NCBI GenBank assembly: GCA_023411555.1
Contig: JAEYOQ010000061.1
Span: forward strand, 62,001 to 126,000
Source: Bacillota bacterium
Lineage (GTDB): Bacteria > Bacillota > Clostridia > Lachnospirales > Lachnospiraceae
DNA: 64,000 bases
Reading direction: 5' to 3'
Under the pieces are notes generated by a model that worked only from the letters and a program-made list of their open reading frames with translations, made no database searches and was not told where the DNA came from. Position numbers and translations under genes: made by a program. This document shows, piece after piece, positions 1-7,865 of this stretch (position 1 is its first letter; each line of letters opens with the position of its first letter).

Positions 1-577
1 TCTCGTAATCAAAGGAGGTCAAACCGGGCTTTGTATGAAGCTTAGATAACAGATTATAGTATTCTGTTCCCTTTAGGTTTTGTATATATTCGTCCATGGA
101 ACGAGATAGGGATAACGCTTTTTCATTTATTTGCGAATGCTTGCTAAAAAATGGCTGAAATACGGATAGATCGTAAGAAGTGCCTTCACTGCTATGAAGC
201 AAACGGATGCAATGCTTCAGAACATTAATCTCATATCGAAAGAAGACGAGTTCTAGATTCTGTCTCTGTTTTTCGTTTGCAAAGCGATATATTTTAGCAT
301 AATCCATATATAAACTATTGATTAAAACCTGTTCAGCTTCCGCTCGATGAACTTCGTGTTCATCATATTTTTTGAAAAGCTCAGTATATCCGGGATGTTT
401 TTTCAAATATGCGATAAAATCAGAGACAGTTTCAAGGTTCGCAATTTTTTGATAATCATCGCTGGAGATTAACTTAGGGTGCATCGCTTTTACCTTTGTG
501 ATGATACCACTATAGGATAGTGTTGAATCCATATTAACAACCATGCCTTTCATGTAGTAATTATTTATGCCGCCCAT
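1..577 (-). CDS. V-type ATPase subunit C/d-like protein (AC39 family), partial, runs off left edge
   Basis: An open frame with no stop continues through position 1, so only the N-terminal part (about 190 residues) is visible. The N-terminus reads like the V0D/AC39 family (central-stalk adaptor between the rotor ring and catalytic head): after a short leader comes LSYSGIITKVKAMHPKLIS, then a helical segment with LETVSDFIAYLKKHPGYTEL. The start is uncertain: ATG at 577 opens the frame just after a TAA, but the ATG at 532 gives a start closer to my recollection of relatives; neither has a strong ribosome binding site. It is downstream of the coiled-coil gene at 681-992 on the same strand, so both probably belong to a second V-ATPase operon reading left. 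It differs clearly from the subunit C of the plus-strand operon (6434-7402). The family call rests on remembered patterns, not a search. Confidence 0.7.
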   Translation of the reverse strand, partial: MGGINNYYMKGMVVNMDSTLSYSGIITKVKAMHPKLISSDDYQKIANLETVSDFIAYLKKHPGYTELFKKYDEHEVHRAEAEQVLINSLYMDYAKIYRFANEKQRQNLELVFFRYEINVLKHCIRLLHSSEGTSYDLSVFQPFFSKHSQINEKALSLSRSMDEYIQNLKGTEYYNLLSKLHTKPGLTSFDYE

Positions 578-680
578 CGCACTGAATTGCCTGGCAGCTT
601 AAATTCTTGTCTATAGAAAGGTCACAAACAGTCTATAAATCACTATTTATTGACCTATTATAGCTCGTAGTTTTACTTGT

Positions 681-992
681 TTAAATCTTTATGATACTCT
701 GAAAAAGTTTGTCAACCATGGCATCATGATTCTTGGCATAGTTCTCTTCAAGAAACTTTAGCTGTTTTTCACTGCCTTCAATTAATTGCTGCTTTTCCCG
801 CTCGATTTCTTGTTCCGCCTTTGCCATTAAGGCGTTTACCTTGGCAGTGTTTTCCTCGGCAATCTCAGCCTCCATTTTCTTAATCAGCTGCTCATTTTCT
901 TCATATAATTCGTTCTTTTCAATATTAGCACGTTCTATAATCTGATTGGCTTTTCTCTCTATATCAAATAAAAGACTAATGACCTTTTCCAT
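681..992 (-). CDS. V-type ATPase subunit H/G-like coiled-coil stator protein
   Basis: A 103-residue, highly charged protein with no membrane segment, predicted to be almost entirely coiled coil (runs of Glu, Lys and Gln with heptad-spaced Leu/Ile/Ala). Short proteins of this kind (AhaH/NtpF/subunit G type) pair with subunit E to form the peripheral stalk of V/A-type ATPases. It starts at ATG 992 behind a strong site, AGGAGGGTAGAG. A gap of about 100-150 bases separates it from the subunit C-like gene, and it would be the first gene of a leftward operon. A functional counterpart opens the plus-strand operon (2891-3199), so the arrangement looks like two divergent V-ATPase clusters. The assignment relies on size, coiled coil and context, since such proteins diverge quickly. 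Confidence 0.65.
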   Translation of the reverse strand: MEKVISLLFDIERKANQIIERANIEKNELYEENEQLIKKMEAEIAEENTAKVNALMAKAEQEIEREKQQLIEGSEKQLKFLEENYAKNHDAMVDKLFQSIIKI

Positions 993-1130
993 TCTCTACC
1001 CTCCTATCAATCGACAATTGCACATGATAATAATAACTCGTTTATTAATAATTGCAATAGTGAATATGCACAATTTGCTGAATAAATATAACAAATATTG
1101 TGTTATTTTTTAATATAGTTCCCACAATTA

Positions 1131-1166
1131 AAACGATTAAGTAATAAAAATAAAAAATACTTGCAA
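1131..1166 (-). promoter_or_regulatory. Putative leftward promoter with operator half-site
   Basis: On the minus strand, TTGCAA (1166-1161) and TACTTA (1143-1138) are separated by 17 bases. The -10 hexamer overlaps AAACGATTAA (1131-1140 on the plus strand), which is also found in the inverted repeat at 1351-1378. The box matches are imperfect, so the promoter is tentative, but the overlap with a repeated half-site suits repression of the leftward cluster. Confidence 0.4.
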
Positions 1167-1350
1167 AAATCACCGAAAAGGTATAAGATAATATTACGTT
1201 AATAATTTCTATTTCTTGGATATATGGAAGATTAAATGCTGTCTTAATGTGCAAAACAGCTAAAACAATAGTAGTACATTAAGTAACTATTGTACATAAT
1301 ATGTATGATGTTTCCTGCCTGTGTCAGTGGAATGACTAATGAATAGGAGA

Positions 1351-1378
1351 AAACGATTAAGCATAAGGTTTAATCGTT
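1351..1378. promoter_or_regulatory. Inverted repeat, probable operator of the LacI-family regulator
   Basis: Arms AACGATTAA (1352-1360) and TTAATCGTT (1370-1378) form a perfect 9-bp inverted repeat with a 9-base spacer, ending 20 bases before the GTG start of the regulator. Each arm contains a CG step, as in many LacI-family operators. The same AAACGATTAA string recurs at 1131-1140. Autoregulation is inferred. Confidence 0.5.
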
Positions 1379-1398
1379 CGTGAATAGGAGAAGAACTT

Positions 1399-2418
1399 GT
1401 GGTTTCGATTAAAGATGTATCAGTAAAATGCGGGGTATCGGTGGCGACTGTTAGTAAGTCTCTCAATGATCATAGCGATATTTCGATAGCTACCAAGGAG
1501 CATGTCAGAAGAATCGCAAAAGAGATGGGCTATTTCCCGAATTCTTCTGCTAGAGCCTTAAAGACAAACCGTACCTATAATATAGGGGTATTATTTATGG
1601 ACGAAGCCCAAAGTGGATTGACTCATGAATACTTTGCCAATGTACTGGATAGCTTTAAGGTAGAAGCAGAAAAAAGCGGTTATGATATTACTTTTATTAA
1701 CAAATATACAGGCCGTAAGAACATGACTTATTATGAACATAGTAAATACCGCGGAGTCGACGGAGTAGTGATTGCTTGTATCGATTTTTCTGATCCGGAT
1801 GTACTGGAGTTAATCGACGGTGAGCTTCCGGTGGTTACTATCGATCATGTATTCAATAATCGCACAGCGATTGTCTCAGATAATATCAAAGGAATGAAGG
1901 ATTTGATTTCCTATATACATGAGATGGGACATCGTAAGATTGCTTATATTCACGGAGCAGATTCATCTGTAACCAGAAATCGAGTGGGGAGTTTTTATAA
2001 GACCATGGGAGAGCTGGGGATCGAGGTTTCTGATAGCTATGTAAAATGTGGTGTCTATCATGACCCTGACACTACAGCAAAGCTGACCAAGGAGCTTTTA
2101 GACTTGAAGGACAGACCAACCTGTATTATTTTCCCGGATGACTTTTCTTGTATCGGCGGTATTAATGCTATTAAAGAGCTGGGGTTAACCATACCGGATG
2201 ATATCTCAATAGCTGGTTATGACGGTATAGTTCTATCACAGGTGCTTGATCCTAAGTTAACAACATTACAGCAGGATACCAGAGCCTTAGGACGAAATGC
2301 TGCTCAAAAATTAATTGCCTTAATTGAGAATCCAAAGGCTGCTGTTATTGAGCGAGTTGTAGTGGAGGGAAAGGTCCTTCCCGGAAATTCGGTGGGGAGA
2401 CCGAGAGAAAGAAAGTAA
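1399..2418 (+). CDS. LacI-family transcriptional regulator
   Basis: A 339-residue protein with the LacI/GalR layout: N-terminal helix-turn-helix (residues 2-50, with VSVATVSKSLN as the recognition part and a hinge around SSARALKTNRT), followed by a two-lobed periplasmic-binding-like sensor domain (residues about 60-330, with NIGVLFMDE at its start and DDISIAGYDG near its end). It starts with GTG at 1399 behind AGGAG at 1386-1390. It lies between two divergent V-ATPase clusters, and repeated AAACGATTAA half-sites occur on its left side only, so control of itself and the leftward cluster is the simplest inference. Its ligand cannot be read from sequence. A strong hairpin at 2614-2668 follows it. 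Confidence 0.9.
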   Translation: MVSIKDVSVKCGVSVATVSKSLNDHSDISIATKEHVRRIAKEMGYFPNSSARALKTNRTYNIGVLFMDEAQSGLTHEYFANVLDSFKVEAEKSGYDITFINKYTGRKNMTYYEHSKYRGVDGVVIACIDFSDPDVLELIDGELPVVTIDHVFNNRTAIVSDNIKGMKDLISYIHEMGHRKIAYIHGADSSVTRNRVGSFYKTMGELGIEVSDSYVKCGVYHDPDTTAKLTKELLDLKDRPTCIIFPDDFSCIGGINAIKELGLTIPDDISIAGYDGIVLSQVLDPKLTTLQQDTRALGRNAAQKLIALIENPKAAVIERVVVEGKVLPGNSVGRPRERK

Positions 2419-2613
2419 ATTATATACAGTGCGTGGGTGAAAACAATATGCTTGTATGAGGATGGGGAGATAATTATACTTGCAAATTGTAAGTTGCAAT
2501 CACTTTACCGTATATTCGAGGATTAACTTAAAGGGAATTGATTACTTGGTTTATTGTAGAAAGGATTCAATTCGAGACGAAAGTCTATTTTAAGTGAGTG
2601 GGAGTATTTCATA

Positions 2614-2668
2614 GAAAGAGACATTTCTATATTAATGACAGAAAGTCATAAATAGAAATGTCTCTTTC
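2614..2668 (+). terminator. Stem-loop downstream of lacI-family gene
   Basis: A perfect 17-bp stem (2614-2630 with 2652-2668; arms start GAAAGAGACATTT and end AAATGTCTCTTTC), with a second small stem ATGAC/GTCAT in the loop. No strong T-run follows, so it may be a terminator or an RNA-stabilising structure. The rest of 2419-2825 is AT-rich with no gene visible. Confidence 0.6.
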
Positions 2669-2825
2669 AATTTATAATAAGAATTAGTTACAAAATTATA
2701 TAAGAAATTGTTGCATTAAATTACCACAATTTAGTACTATTTATTATAAATAATAATAAATTGTTAAACATTGTGAAAAATTAGTCAAGTTGTACAAAGA
2801 ATTGATTACAATTTGATTTTATGTG

Positions 2826-2854
2826 TTGAATTATGAGAACCCATAGGTTATAAT
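2826..2854 (+). promoter_or_regulatory. Promoter of the plus-strand V-ATPase operon
   Basis: TTGAAT (2826-2831) and a perfect TATAAT (2849-2854) are 17 bases apart, about 36 bases before the first ATG of the operon. No AAACGATTAA half-site is near it, unlike the leftward promoter. Confidence 0.65.
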
Positions 2855-2890
2855 TGCATTATTAGCCATTAAATTGATGGAGGTGAGTAG

Positions 2891-3199
2891 ATGGCGAAGG
2901 AAATCGTACAGGCTATACGACAAGCGGAGCTGAATGCAGTGGAGAAGGAAAAGGAAGCATTGCTAGAAAAAGATAGGATTCTTTCCAAGGCACAGCAGGA
3001 AGCAAAGCTGTTGGCTACAACGATGACGAAGCAGGCTAATGATTTGGCGGAACAGGCGCTTATCATGGCCAATCAAAAGGGTGCCACAATGCTGGAAGAT
3101 GCTAAGAAGCGGGCAGATAAAGAAGTTGTTCTAATGAAAGAAATGGCAAAGGCTAAGGAGGAGAAAGCTATTAAGCTTGTTCTCTCTCATGTTATTTAA
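2891..3199 (+). CDS. V-type ATPase subunit H/G-like coiled-coil stator protein
   Basis: A 102-residue, alanine- and glutamate-rich protein that should form a single long coiled coil. It is the first gene of the operon and precedes subunit I by 94 bases, the usual place of the small peripheral-stalk subunit (H/G type) that pairs with subunit E to hold the catalytic head against the membrane subunit I. It starts at ATG 2891 behind GGAGGTGA. Sequence conservation is low in this class, so the name rests on length, coiled coil and position. It is the counterpart of the minus-strand gene at 681-992. Confidence 0.75.
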   Translation: MAKEIVQAIRQAELNAVEKEKEALLEKDRILSKAQQEAKLLATTMTKQANDLAEQALIMANQKGATMLEDAKKRADKEVVLMKEMAKAKEEKAIKLVLSHVI

Positions 3200-3293
3200 G
3201 ACATTAACAGGCAATCAATTATATTTGTGAGTTATAGCCAATAGCATTGTATACCAGACATAACTACTATAAAACAAGGGAGGTGTATTCGTT

Positions 3294-5318
3294 ATGGCTA
3301 TGCTGCATATGCAGCGTATTAATATTTATGCATTAAAAAAAGATCGAAAACCGTTGCTGGAAATGCTTCAGCTGCGTGGGGTGGTAGAAATCAGTGATGA
3401 ACTACCGGAGGATAATATATTTCATAAAACAGATACCTCCAATGTCAGGTCAAGTCTTGAGAAGAACATCAACGCTTGTAAAGATGCGATTACAATATTA
3501 GACCAATATGCTCCGGCCAATAAATCCTTACTTTCCGTGCTCGATGGGCGTACTATCGTAACCAAACAGGATTACGCGGCTTTCAAGGACAAGTATGAGC
3601 ATACAGTAAAAAATGCGAACCGTATCACTGCCTGTAATAAAGAGATTGCGGAGCTGAAAGCGGAGATACTCAGGCTTGAGGTTCAGGTAGAGATGTTGAC
3701 ACCGTGGGTTTCATTGGATATCCCCTTAAGCTTTTCGGGAACAAAATCTACAAAGGGATTTATCGGAACAATTCCTAAGCAGGTTACTTTGGATGAAATC
3801 TATGGTAGGCTGGCAGAGTATATGCCAGTGAATGTTGATATTATTAGTTCCACAAAGGAACAGACTTGCATCTTTGTACTTTGCGCCAAGGATAAGTCTG
3901 AGGGCGTTTATGATTCATTACGAGAAATGGATTTCTCTTATCCTGGAATGGTTACGGATATAGCTCCAACAGAGCAGCTTGCAATACTTAAAAAGCAAAT
4001 TGAGGAAGCTTACCAGTCCATTGAACAGAAGGAAAAGGAAATTGTTGATCTTGCTAAGAACAGGGAAGATATCCTGTTTTTACAGGATTATGATAAGATG
4101 AGATTTGATAAGTATGAGGCCATAGGCAGGTTACTACAATCTAAAAATGTATTTGTAATGTCCGGTTATATTGCTGCTGAAGATGCTGAACATCTGAAAG
4201 AAGAGCTTATGGAGCGCTTTGAGGTGGCGGTAGAATTTGAGGAACCGGATGAAGAAGAAGAGGTTCCGGTAAAGCTCAGCAATAATGCATTTGCAAGACC
4301 ATTAGAATGGGTTCTTGAAAGCTTTAGCTTGCCGGGTAAGGGAGAGGTTGACCCGACCTTTTCTATGGCGGTATTTTATTATTTGCTATTTGGAATTATG
4401 TTTGCGGATGCGGGATATGGATTCATCATGGTCGCTGCCTGTGGATTTTGCCTTTTAAAGGGTAAGAATAAGTTAGAAGGTTTTATCAAGGATTTTATTG
4501 AGATGTTTCTCTACTGTGGTATATCAACTGTCTTCTGGGGAGTGATGTTCGGAAGTTACTTCGGAGATGTTTTTGATGTAATTGCCACCACTTATTTTGG
4601 AGCATCCAAGGTACCGGTTATTCCTCCGCTTTGGTTCTTCCCGGTGAATGAACCGATCCGTATGCTAACCTTCTCGATGGGCTTAGGTATTGTTCACCTA
4701 TTATTTGGTCTATCTATGAAGACCTATCAGTTAATAAAGGCTAAGGATTATATCAGTATTTTATACGATGCGCTTTCTTGGTTTACCTTGGTGGTAACAT
4801 GTACGATTTTATTACTTTCCTTAGAAATGATAACCAACATTCTCGGAGTTTCAATCAGCATTCCACCAATCGCTGTAACCATATCAACGGTGCTTGCAGT
4901 ACTATCGTGTATCATAATAATATTGACAAACGGACGTGAATCCAGAAATCCCTTTAAGCGTTTCTTAAAAGGACTGTATGCATTGTATGGTATCACCGGT
5001 TATCTGAGTGATGTGTTATCTTACTCCAGATTGTTAGCACTTGGATTAGCCTCTGGTGTAATCAGTTCAGTTATTAACCAGATGGCAGCAATGGCCGGAA
5101 AAGGAGTCATCGGTCCTATCGTATTTATTATAGTATTGCTGTTTGGACATGCGATTAATTTCGCAATTAATATACTCGGAGCATATGTTCATACAAATAG
5201 ATTGCAGTATGTAGAGTTCTTCGGCAAGTTTTATAGCGGCGGAGGCCGTTCCTTCAATCCTTTCGGTATGAAAACAAAATATTATAAAGTTAAGGAGATT
5301 GTAAAAGATGAATTTTAA
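3294..5318 (+). CDS. ntpI: V-type ATP synthase/ATPase subunit I
   Basis: A 674-residue membrane stator subunit of the V/A-type rotary ATPase. Residues 1-350 form the cytoplasmic alpha/beta and coiled-coil part that anchors the peripheral stalks; residues 350-670 contain about seven to eight membrane helices forming the ion half-channels with the K ring. The conserved Arg that faces the ring carboxylate is visible in SYSRLLALGL (R579). Length fits the family. It starts at ATG 3294 behind GGGAGGTG, with another in-frame Met two residues later. Its 3' end overlaps the K gene by 11 bases, implying translational coupling. Enterococcus hirae NtpI is the best-known homologue. Confidence 0.95.
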   Translation: MAMLHMQRINIYALKKDRKPLLEMLQLRGVVEISDELPEDNIFHKTDTSNVRSSLEKNINACKDAITILDQYAPANKSLLSVLDGRTIVTKQDYAAFKDKYEHTVKNANRITACNKEIAELKAEILRLEVQVEMLTPWVSLDIPLSFSGTKSTKGFIGTIPKQVTLDEIYGRLAEYMPVNVDIISSTKEQTCIFVLCAKDKSEGVYDSLREMDFSYPGMVTDIAPTEQLAILKKQIEEAYQSIEQKEKEIVDLAKNREDILFLQDYDKMRFDKYEAIGRLLQSKNVFVMSGYIAAEDAEHLKEELMERFEVAVEFEEPDEEEEVPVKLSNNAFARPLEWVLESFSLPGKGEVDPTFSMAVFYYLLFGIMFADAGYGFIMVAACGFCLLKGKNKLEGFIKDFIEMFLYCGISTVFWGVMFGSYFGDVFDVIATTYFGASKVPVIPPLWFFPVNEPIRMLTFSMGLGIVHLLFGLSMKTYQLIKAKDYISILYDALSWFTLVVTCTILLLSLEMITNILGVSISIPPIAVTISTVLAVLSCIIIILTNGRESRNPFKRFLKGLYALYGITGYLSDVLSYSRLLALGLASGVISSVINQMAAMAGKGVIGPIVFIIVLLFGHAINFAINILGAYVHTNRLQYVEFFGKFYSGGGRSFNPFGMKTKYYKVKEIVKDEF

Positions 5319-5796
5319 TCAATTTGGAATTGTATTTGCATTATTAGGAGCAACAGCAGCAGCATTGCTAGCAGGAATGGGTTCTGCAAGGGGAGTTGGT
5401 ATGGCAGGTGAAGCCGGAGCCGGACTTGTAACAGAAGATCCAGCTAAGTTCGGTAAAGTGTTAATTCTTCAGTTGTTACCCGGTACTCAGGGTATCTATG
5501 GATTATTGATTGCCTTCATTACACTATCTCAGATTGGTATTTTGGGTGGTGACAGCAATATTAGTATGGCAAAAGGTTTACTTTATTTCGCAGCATGCCT
5601 TCCTATGGCAATTGTTGGATATGAATCAGCGATTCGTCAGGCTAGAGCTGCTGTTGCAAGTATGGGCATTTTAGCAAAGAAGCCAGAAGCTTTTGGTAAG
5701 TCTATTATCTTCCCTGCGATGGTTGAGACCTATGCGATTTTAGCACTTCTTATTTCTATGTTAGCAGTAAATGGAGTTTCTGGTTTAAATATATAA
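5308..5796 (+). CDS. ntpK: V-type ATPase subunit K (rotor ring), probable Na+ type
   Basis: A 162-residue proteolipid with four membrane helices, the duplicated-hairpin form typical of V-type rings. It carries the ion-binding Glu in the last hairpin (AMVETYAIL, E140) and the residues that bind Na+ in the Enterococcus hirae NtpK ring: Leu, Thr and Gln in LLPGTQG (L57, T60, Q61) and Gln in AIRQARAA (Q111). This supports Na+ rather than H+ as the transported ion, although ion choice should be measured. The first hairpin lacks an equivalent carboxylate, as in other duplicated V-type rotors. It overlaps subunit I by 11 bases. Confidence 0.95.
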   Translation: MNFNQFGIVFALLGATAAALLAGMGSARGVGMAGEAGAGLVTEDPAKFGKVLILQLLPGTQGIYGLLIAFITLSQIGILGGDSNISMAKGLLYFAACLPMAIVGYESAIRQARAAVASMGILAKKPEAFGKSIIFPAMVETYAILALLISMLAVNGVSGLNI

Positions 5797-5814
5797 CAGT
5801 TGGGAGAAAAAGCT

Positions 5815-6411
5815 ATGACTGGATTAGAAAAGATATTGAAGGCGATTGAGGATGATGCCCAGGCAGGAGCAGATACAGTCATTGCTCAGGCAAAGCGCGA
5901 AGCGGAGACTATCCTGGCGAACGCAAAAATTGAAGCTGAGGCTAAATGCAAAGTAATCGCTGAAAAATCTGAAGCAGATGTGAAGGCTGCCTTAAGCCGC
6001 GCTGAATCTGCAGCTGCACTCCAGGAGAAGAAGACTCTTCTGGACGCCAAACAGCAAATTATCAGCAATATCATTGCCAGTGCCAGAAAAAGGCTTGATG
6101 AGCTTAGTAACTCCGAATATACGAAGGTTATTTTATCTATGGTAAAAAAATATGCCCATAATAAACAGGGTAAGATTCTGTTTTCCGCTGCCGACCGGGC
6201 TCGTCTGACCGACGATTTTCCGGTCAAGGTTACAGAGGCACTGGCAGAGAAAGCAGGAGCTGGCTTAGATATGGTTCAGGAGGAACCTTCCTTTGAAGGA
6301 GGATTTCTTCTGGTTTATGGAGATATAGAAGAAAACTGCTCCTTTGATGCATTATTTGCTGAGGAGCGGGATATTCTGCAGGATAAAGTAAATGCGTTAC
6401 TGTTCGAATAA
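5815..6411 (+). CDS. ntpE: V-type ATPase subunit E
   Basis: A 198-residue peripheral-stalk subunit. The first 100 residues are a long Ala/Glu/Lys coiled coil and the C-terminal half is a compact domain that binds the A/B head. ATG 5815 is preferred because GGGAGAAAA (5802-5810) lies just upstream; an in-frame TTG at 5800 would overlap that site. It sits between K and C, the normal clostridial order. The acidic C-terminus (FEGGFLLVYGDIEENCSFDALF) resembles subunit E proteins, which commonly contain a GG(F/V)(I/L) motif here. Confidence 0.9.
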   Translation: MTGLEKILKAIEDDAQAGADTVIAQAKREAETILANAKIEAEAKCKVIAEKSEADVKAALSRAESAAALQEKKTLLDAKQQIISNIIASARKRLDELSNSEYTKVILSMVKKYAHNKQGKILFSAADRARLTDDFPVKVTEALAEKAGAGLDMVQEEPSFEGGFLLVYGDIEENCSFDALFAEERDILQDKVNALLFE

Positions 6412-6433
6412 ATAACCGGAGAGAGGTGATGAC

Positions 6434-7402
6434 ATGGCTGATAATCAATATTTATATGCGGTCGCGCGAATTCGAACAAAAGAAAGTTCTCTTTTGAGCA
6501 AATCGGACCTGGATCAGCTTATGAACTGTAAAAATGAAGCAGCATGTCTTCGGTTATTAGCTGACAAGGGCTGGGGCAGGACAGGCGATGAGAATGCGGA
6601 TCAAATTTTGAGTGTAGAACGGGACAAGACCTGGAGTCTAATCGCTGAATTAGTGGAGGATATGTCTGTTTTTAATACATTCTTATATGGTAATGACTTT
6701 CATAATTTGAAAGCAGCCATCAAACAGATTTATACAAATACGAAAGAAGACGGTATTTATATAAATCAAGGAACGATAAGTCCTGATGTTATTATCCAGG
6801 CGGTTAAGGAGCATAACTTTAATACACTTCCCGATCATATGCGTACCTGTGCAGAAGAAGCCTATCAGATACTGCTTCATACAGGCGATAGTGGGTTGTG
6901 TGACGTGATAATTGACAAAGCGGCATTGGAGACGATTCTTCAAAAGGGCAAAGAAACAAAGAATGAACTGTTTGCAAAGTATTCTGAGCTTAAGGTTGTT
7001 GTAGCAAATATTAATATAGCAATTCGCAGCTGCAGGACTCTTAAGGACAGAGCCTTTATGGAGAGGGCAATTGCTCAGTGTGATACCTTGAATAAATCAG
7101 AATTGATCGATGCAGCCTTGAATGGTATTGACTCAATTTATGATTATCTTTCGACCACAGAATATGATGATGCAGTTGCTGCAATAAAGGAATCTTCTTC
7201 TGCCTTTGAATGCTGGAGCGATAATCTGATTATGAGATATATTCGCCCGCAGCTATATAATCCATTTACCATTTCACCTCTGGCAGCATATATCATCGCA
7301 AGGGAAAATGAGATCAAGACAGTGAGGATAGTGCTTTCAGGTAAGAGGAATGATATTTCGGACAGTGCTATCCGGGAAAGATTGAGGGAGATGTATGTAT
7401 AA
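6434..7402 (+). CDS. ntpC: V-type ATPase subunit C (AC39/V0d family)
   Basis: A 322-residue soluble, helical, funnel-shaped subunit that links the K ring to the central shaft (D/F). The N-terminus YLYAVARIRTKESSLLSKSDLDQL is typical of the family. It starts at ATG 6434 behind GAGAGAGGTGATG and ends overlapping the F gene by 8 bases. It differs markedly from the AC39 protein at the left edge of the window, so the two clusters are not a recent duplication. Confidence 0.93.
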   Translation: MADNQYLYAVARIRTKESSLLSKSDLDQLMNCKNEAACLRLLADKGWGRTGDENADQILSVERDKTWSLIAELVEDMSVFNTFLYGNDFHNLKAAIKQIYTNTKEDGIYINQGTISPDVIIQAVKEHNFNTLPDHMRTCAEEAYQILLHTGDSGLCDVIIDKAALETILQKGKETKNELFAKYSELKVVVANINIAIRSCRTLKDRAFMERAIAQCDTLNKSELIDAALNGIDSIYDYLSTTEYDDAVAAIKESSSAFECWSDNLIMRYIRPQLYNPFTISPLAAYIIARENEIKTVRIVLSGKRNDISDSAIRERLREMYV

Positions 7403-7712
7403 GGTAGCAGTACTTGGTGACCGTGACAGTATATACGGATTTGCTGCTCTTGGTCTTGATACCTACCCGGTAGTGGATCGTGAGGAAGCAGCAAAAATAT
7501 TAAAAACATTGTCGGATGGGCAGTATGCGATTATCTATATCACAGAAGCCCTTCAGGCAGAACTGGAGACTGAAATTGATCATTATGTGACCGATTATTT
7601 ACCGGCGATTATTCCGATTCCCGGTGTATCGGGGAATACCGGCAAAGGTATGCGAAATGTGAAGAAATCAGTAGAGCGCGCAGTTGGCTCGGATATAATT
7701 TTCAATAACTAA
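7395..7712 (+). CDS. ntpG: V-type ATPase subunit F
   Basis: A 105-residue shaft subunit with the family pattern: N-terminal KVAVLGDRDSIYGFAALGL, central YAIIYITEAL and PAIIPIPG before the C-terminal helix. It binds subunit D to form the central rotor axle. Its start overlaps the end of subunit C by 8 bases, so translation is probably coupled. A 153-base gap with three strong hairpins separates it from subunit A, the only large gap after the second gene of the operon. Confidence 0.93.
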   Translation: MYKVAVLGDRDSIYGFAALGLDTYPVVDREEAAKILKTLSDGQYAIIYITEALQAELETEIDHYVTDYLPAIIPIPGVSGNTGKGMRNVKKSVERAVGSDIIFNN

Positions 7713-7756
7713 GCATTAAAACTATTATGCTGTCAAGCGGCAGCATGGTGGTAAGT

Positions 7757-7840
7757 GTGAAAAATCATGATTTTTCACTAAGAGAATTGTATTACAATTC
7801 TCTTTGCAAATATTGTGCCTGCAGCTCCAAATTTGCAGGC
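7757..7840 (+). repeat. Three consecutive hairpins between V-ATPase F and A genes
   Basis: Hairpin 1 is a perfect 22-base palindrome (7757-7778, arms GTGAAAAATCA/TGATTTTTCAC). Hairpin 2 has 10-bp arms and a 3-base loop (7781-7803, AGAGAATTGT/ACAATTCTCT). Hairpin 3 has 7-bp arms GCCTGCA/TGCAGGC (7817-7840). None is followed by a T-run, so they are more likely RNA-processing or stabilising structures than terminators. They could raise the amount of the A, B and D messages over the membrane-subunit messages; that is inference. Confidence 0.75.
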
Positions 7841-7865
7841 TATAAAGAAAGGCATGGTTATCTTT

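Larger units (their letters stand above)
993..1398. other. Divergent regulatory region between the minus-strand V-ATPase cluster and the lacI-family gene
   Basis: About 400 bases of AT-rich non-coding DNA. It holds a probable leftward promoter with an overlapping half-site (1131-1166), a second copy of that half-site as an inverted repeat (1351-1378), a small palindrome TACATAATATGTA (1293-1305), and a direct duplication of TGAATAGGAGAA at 1340-1351 and 1381-1392, the second copy of which provides the ribosome binding site of the regulator. No credible gene is visible. Confidence 0.6.
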
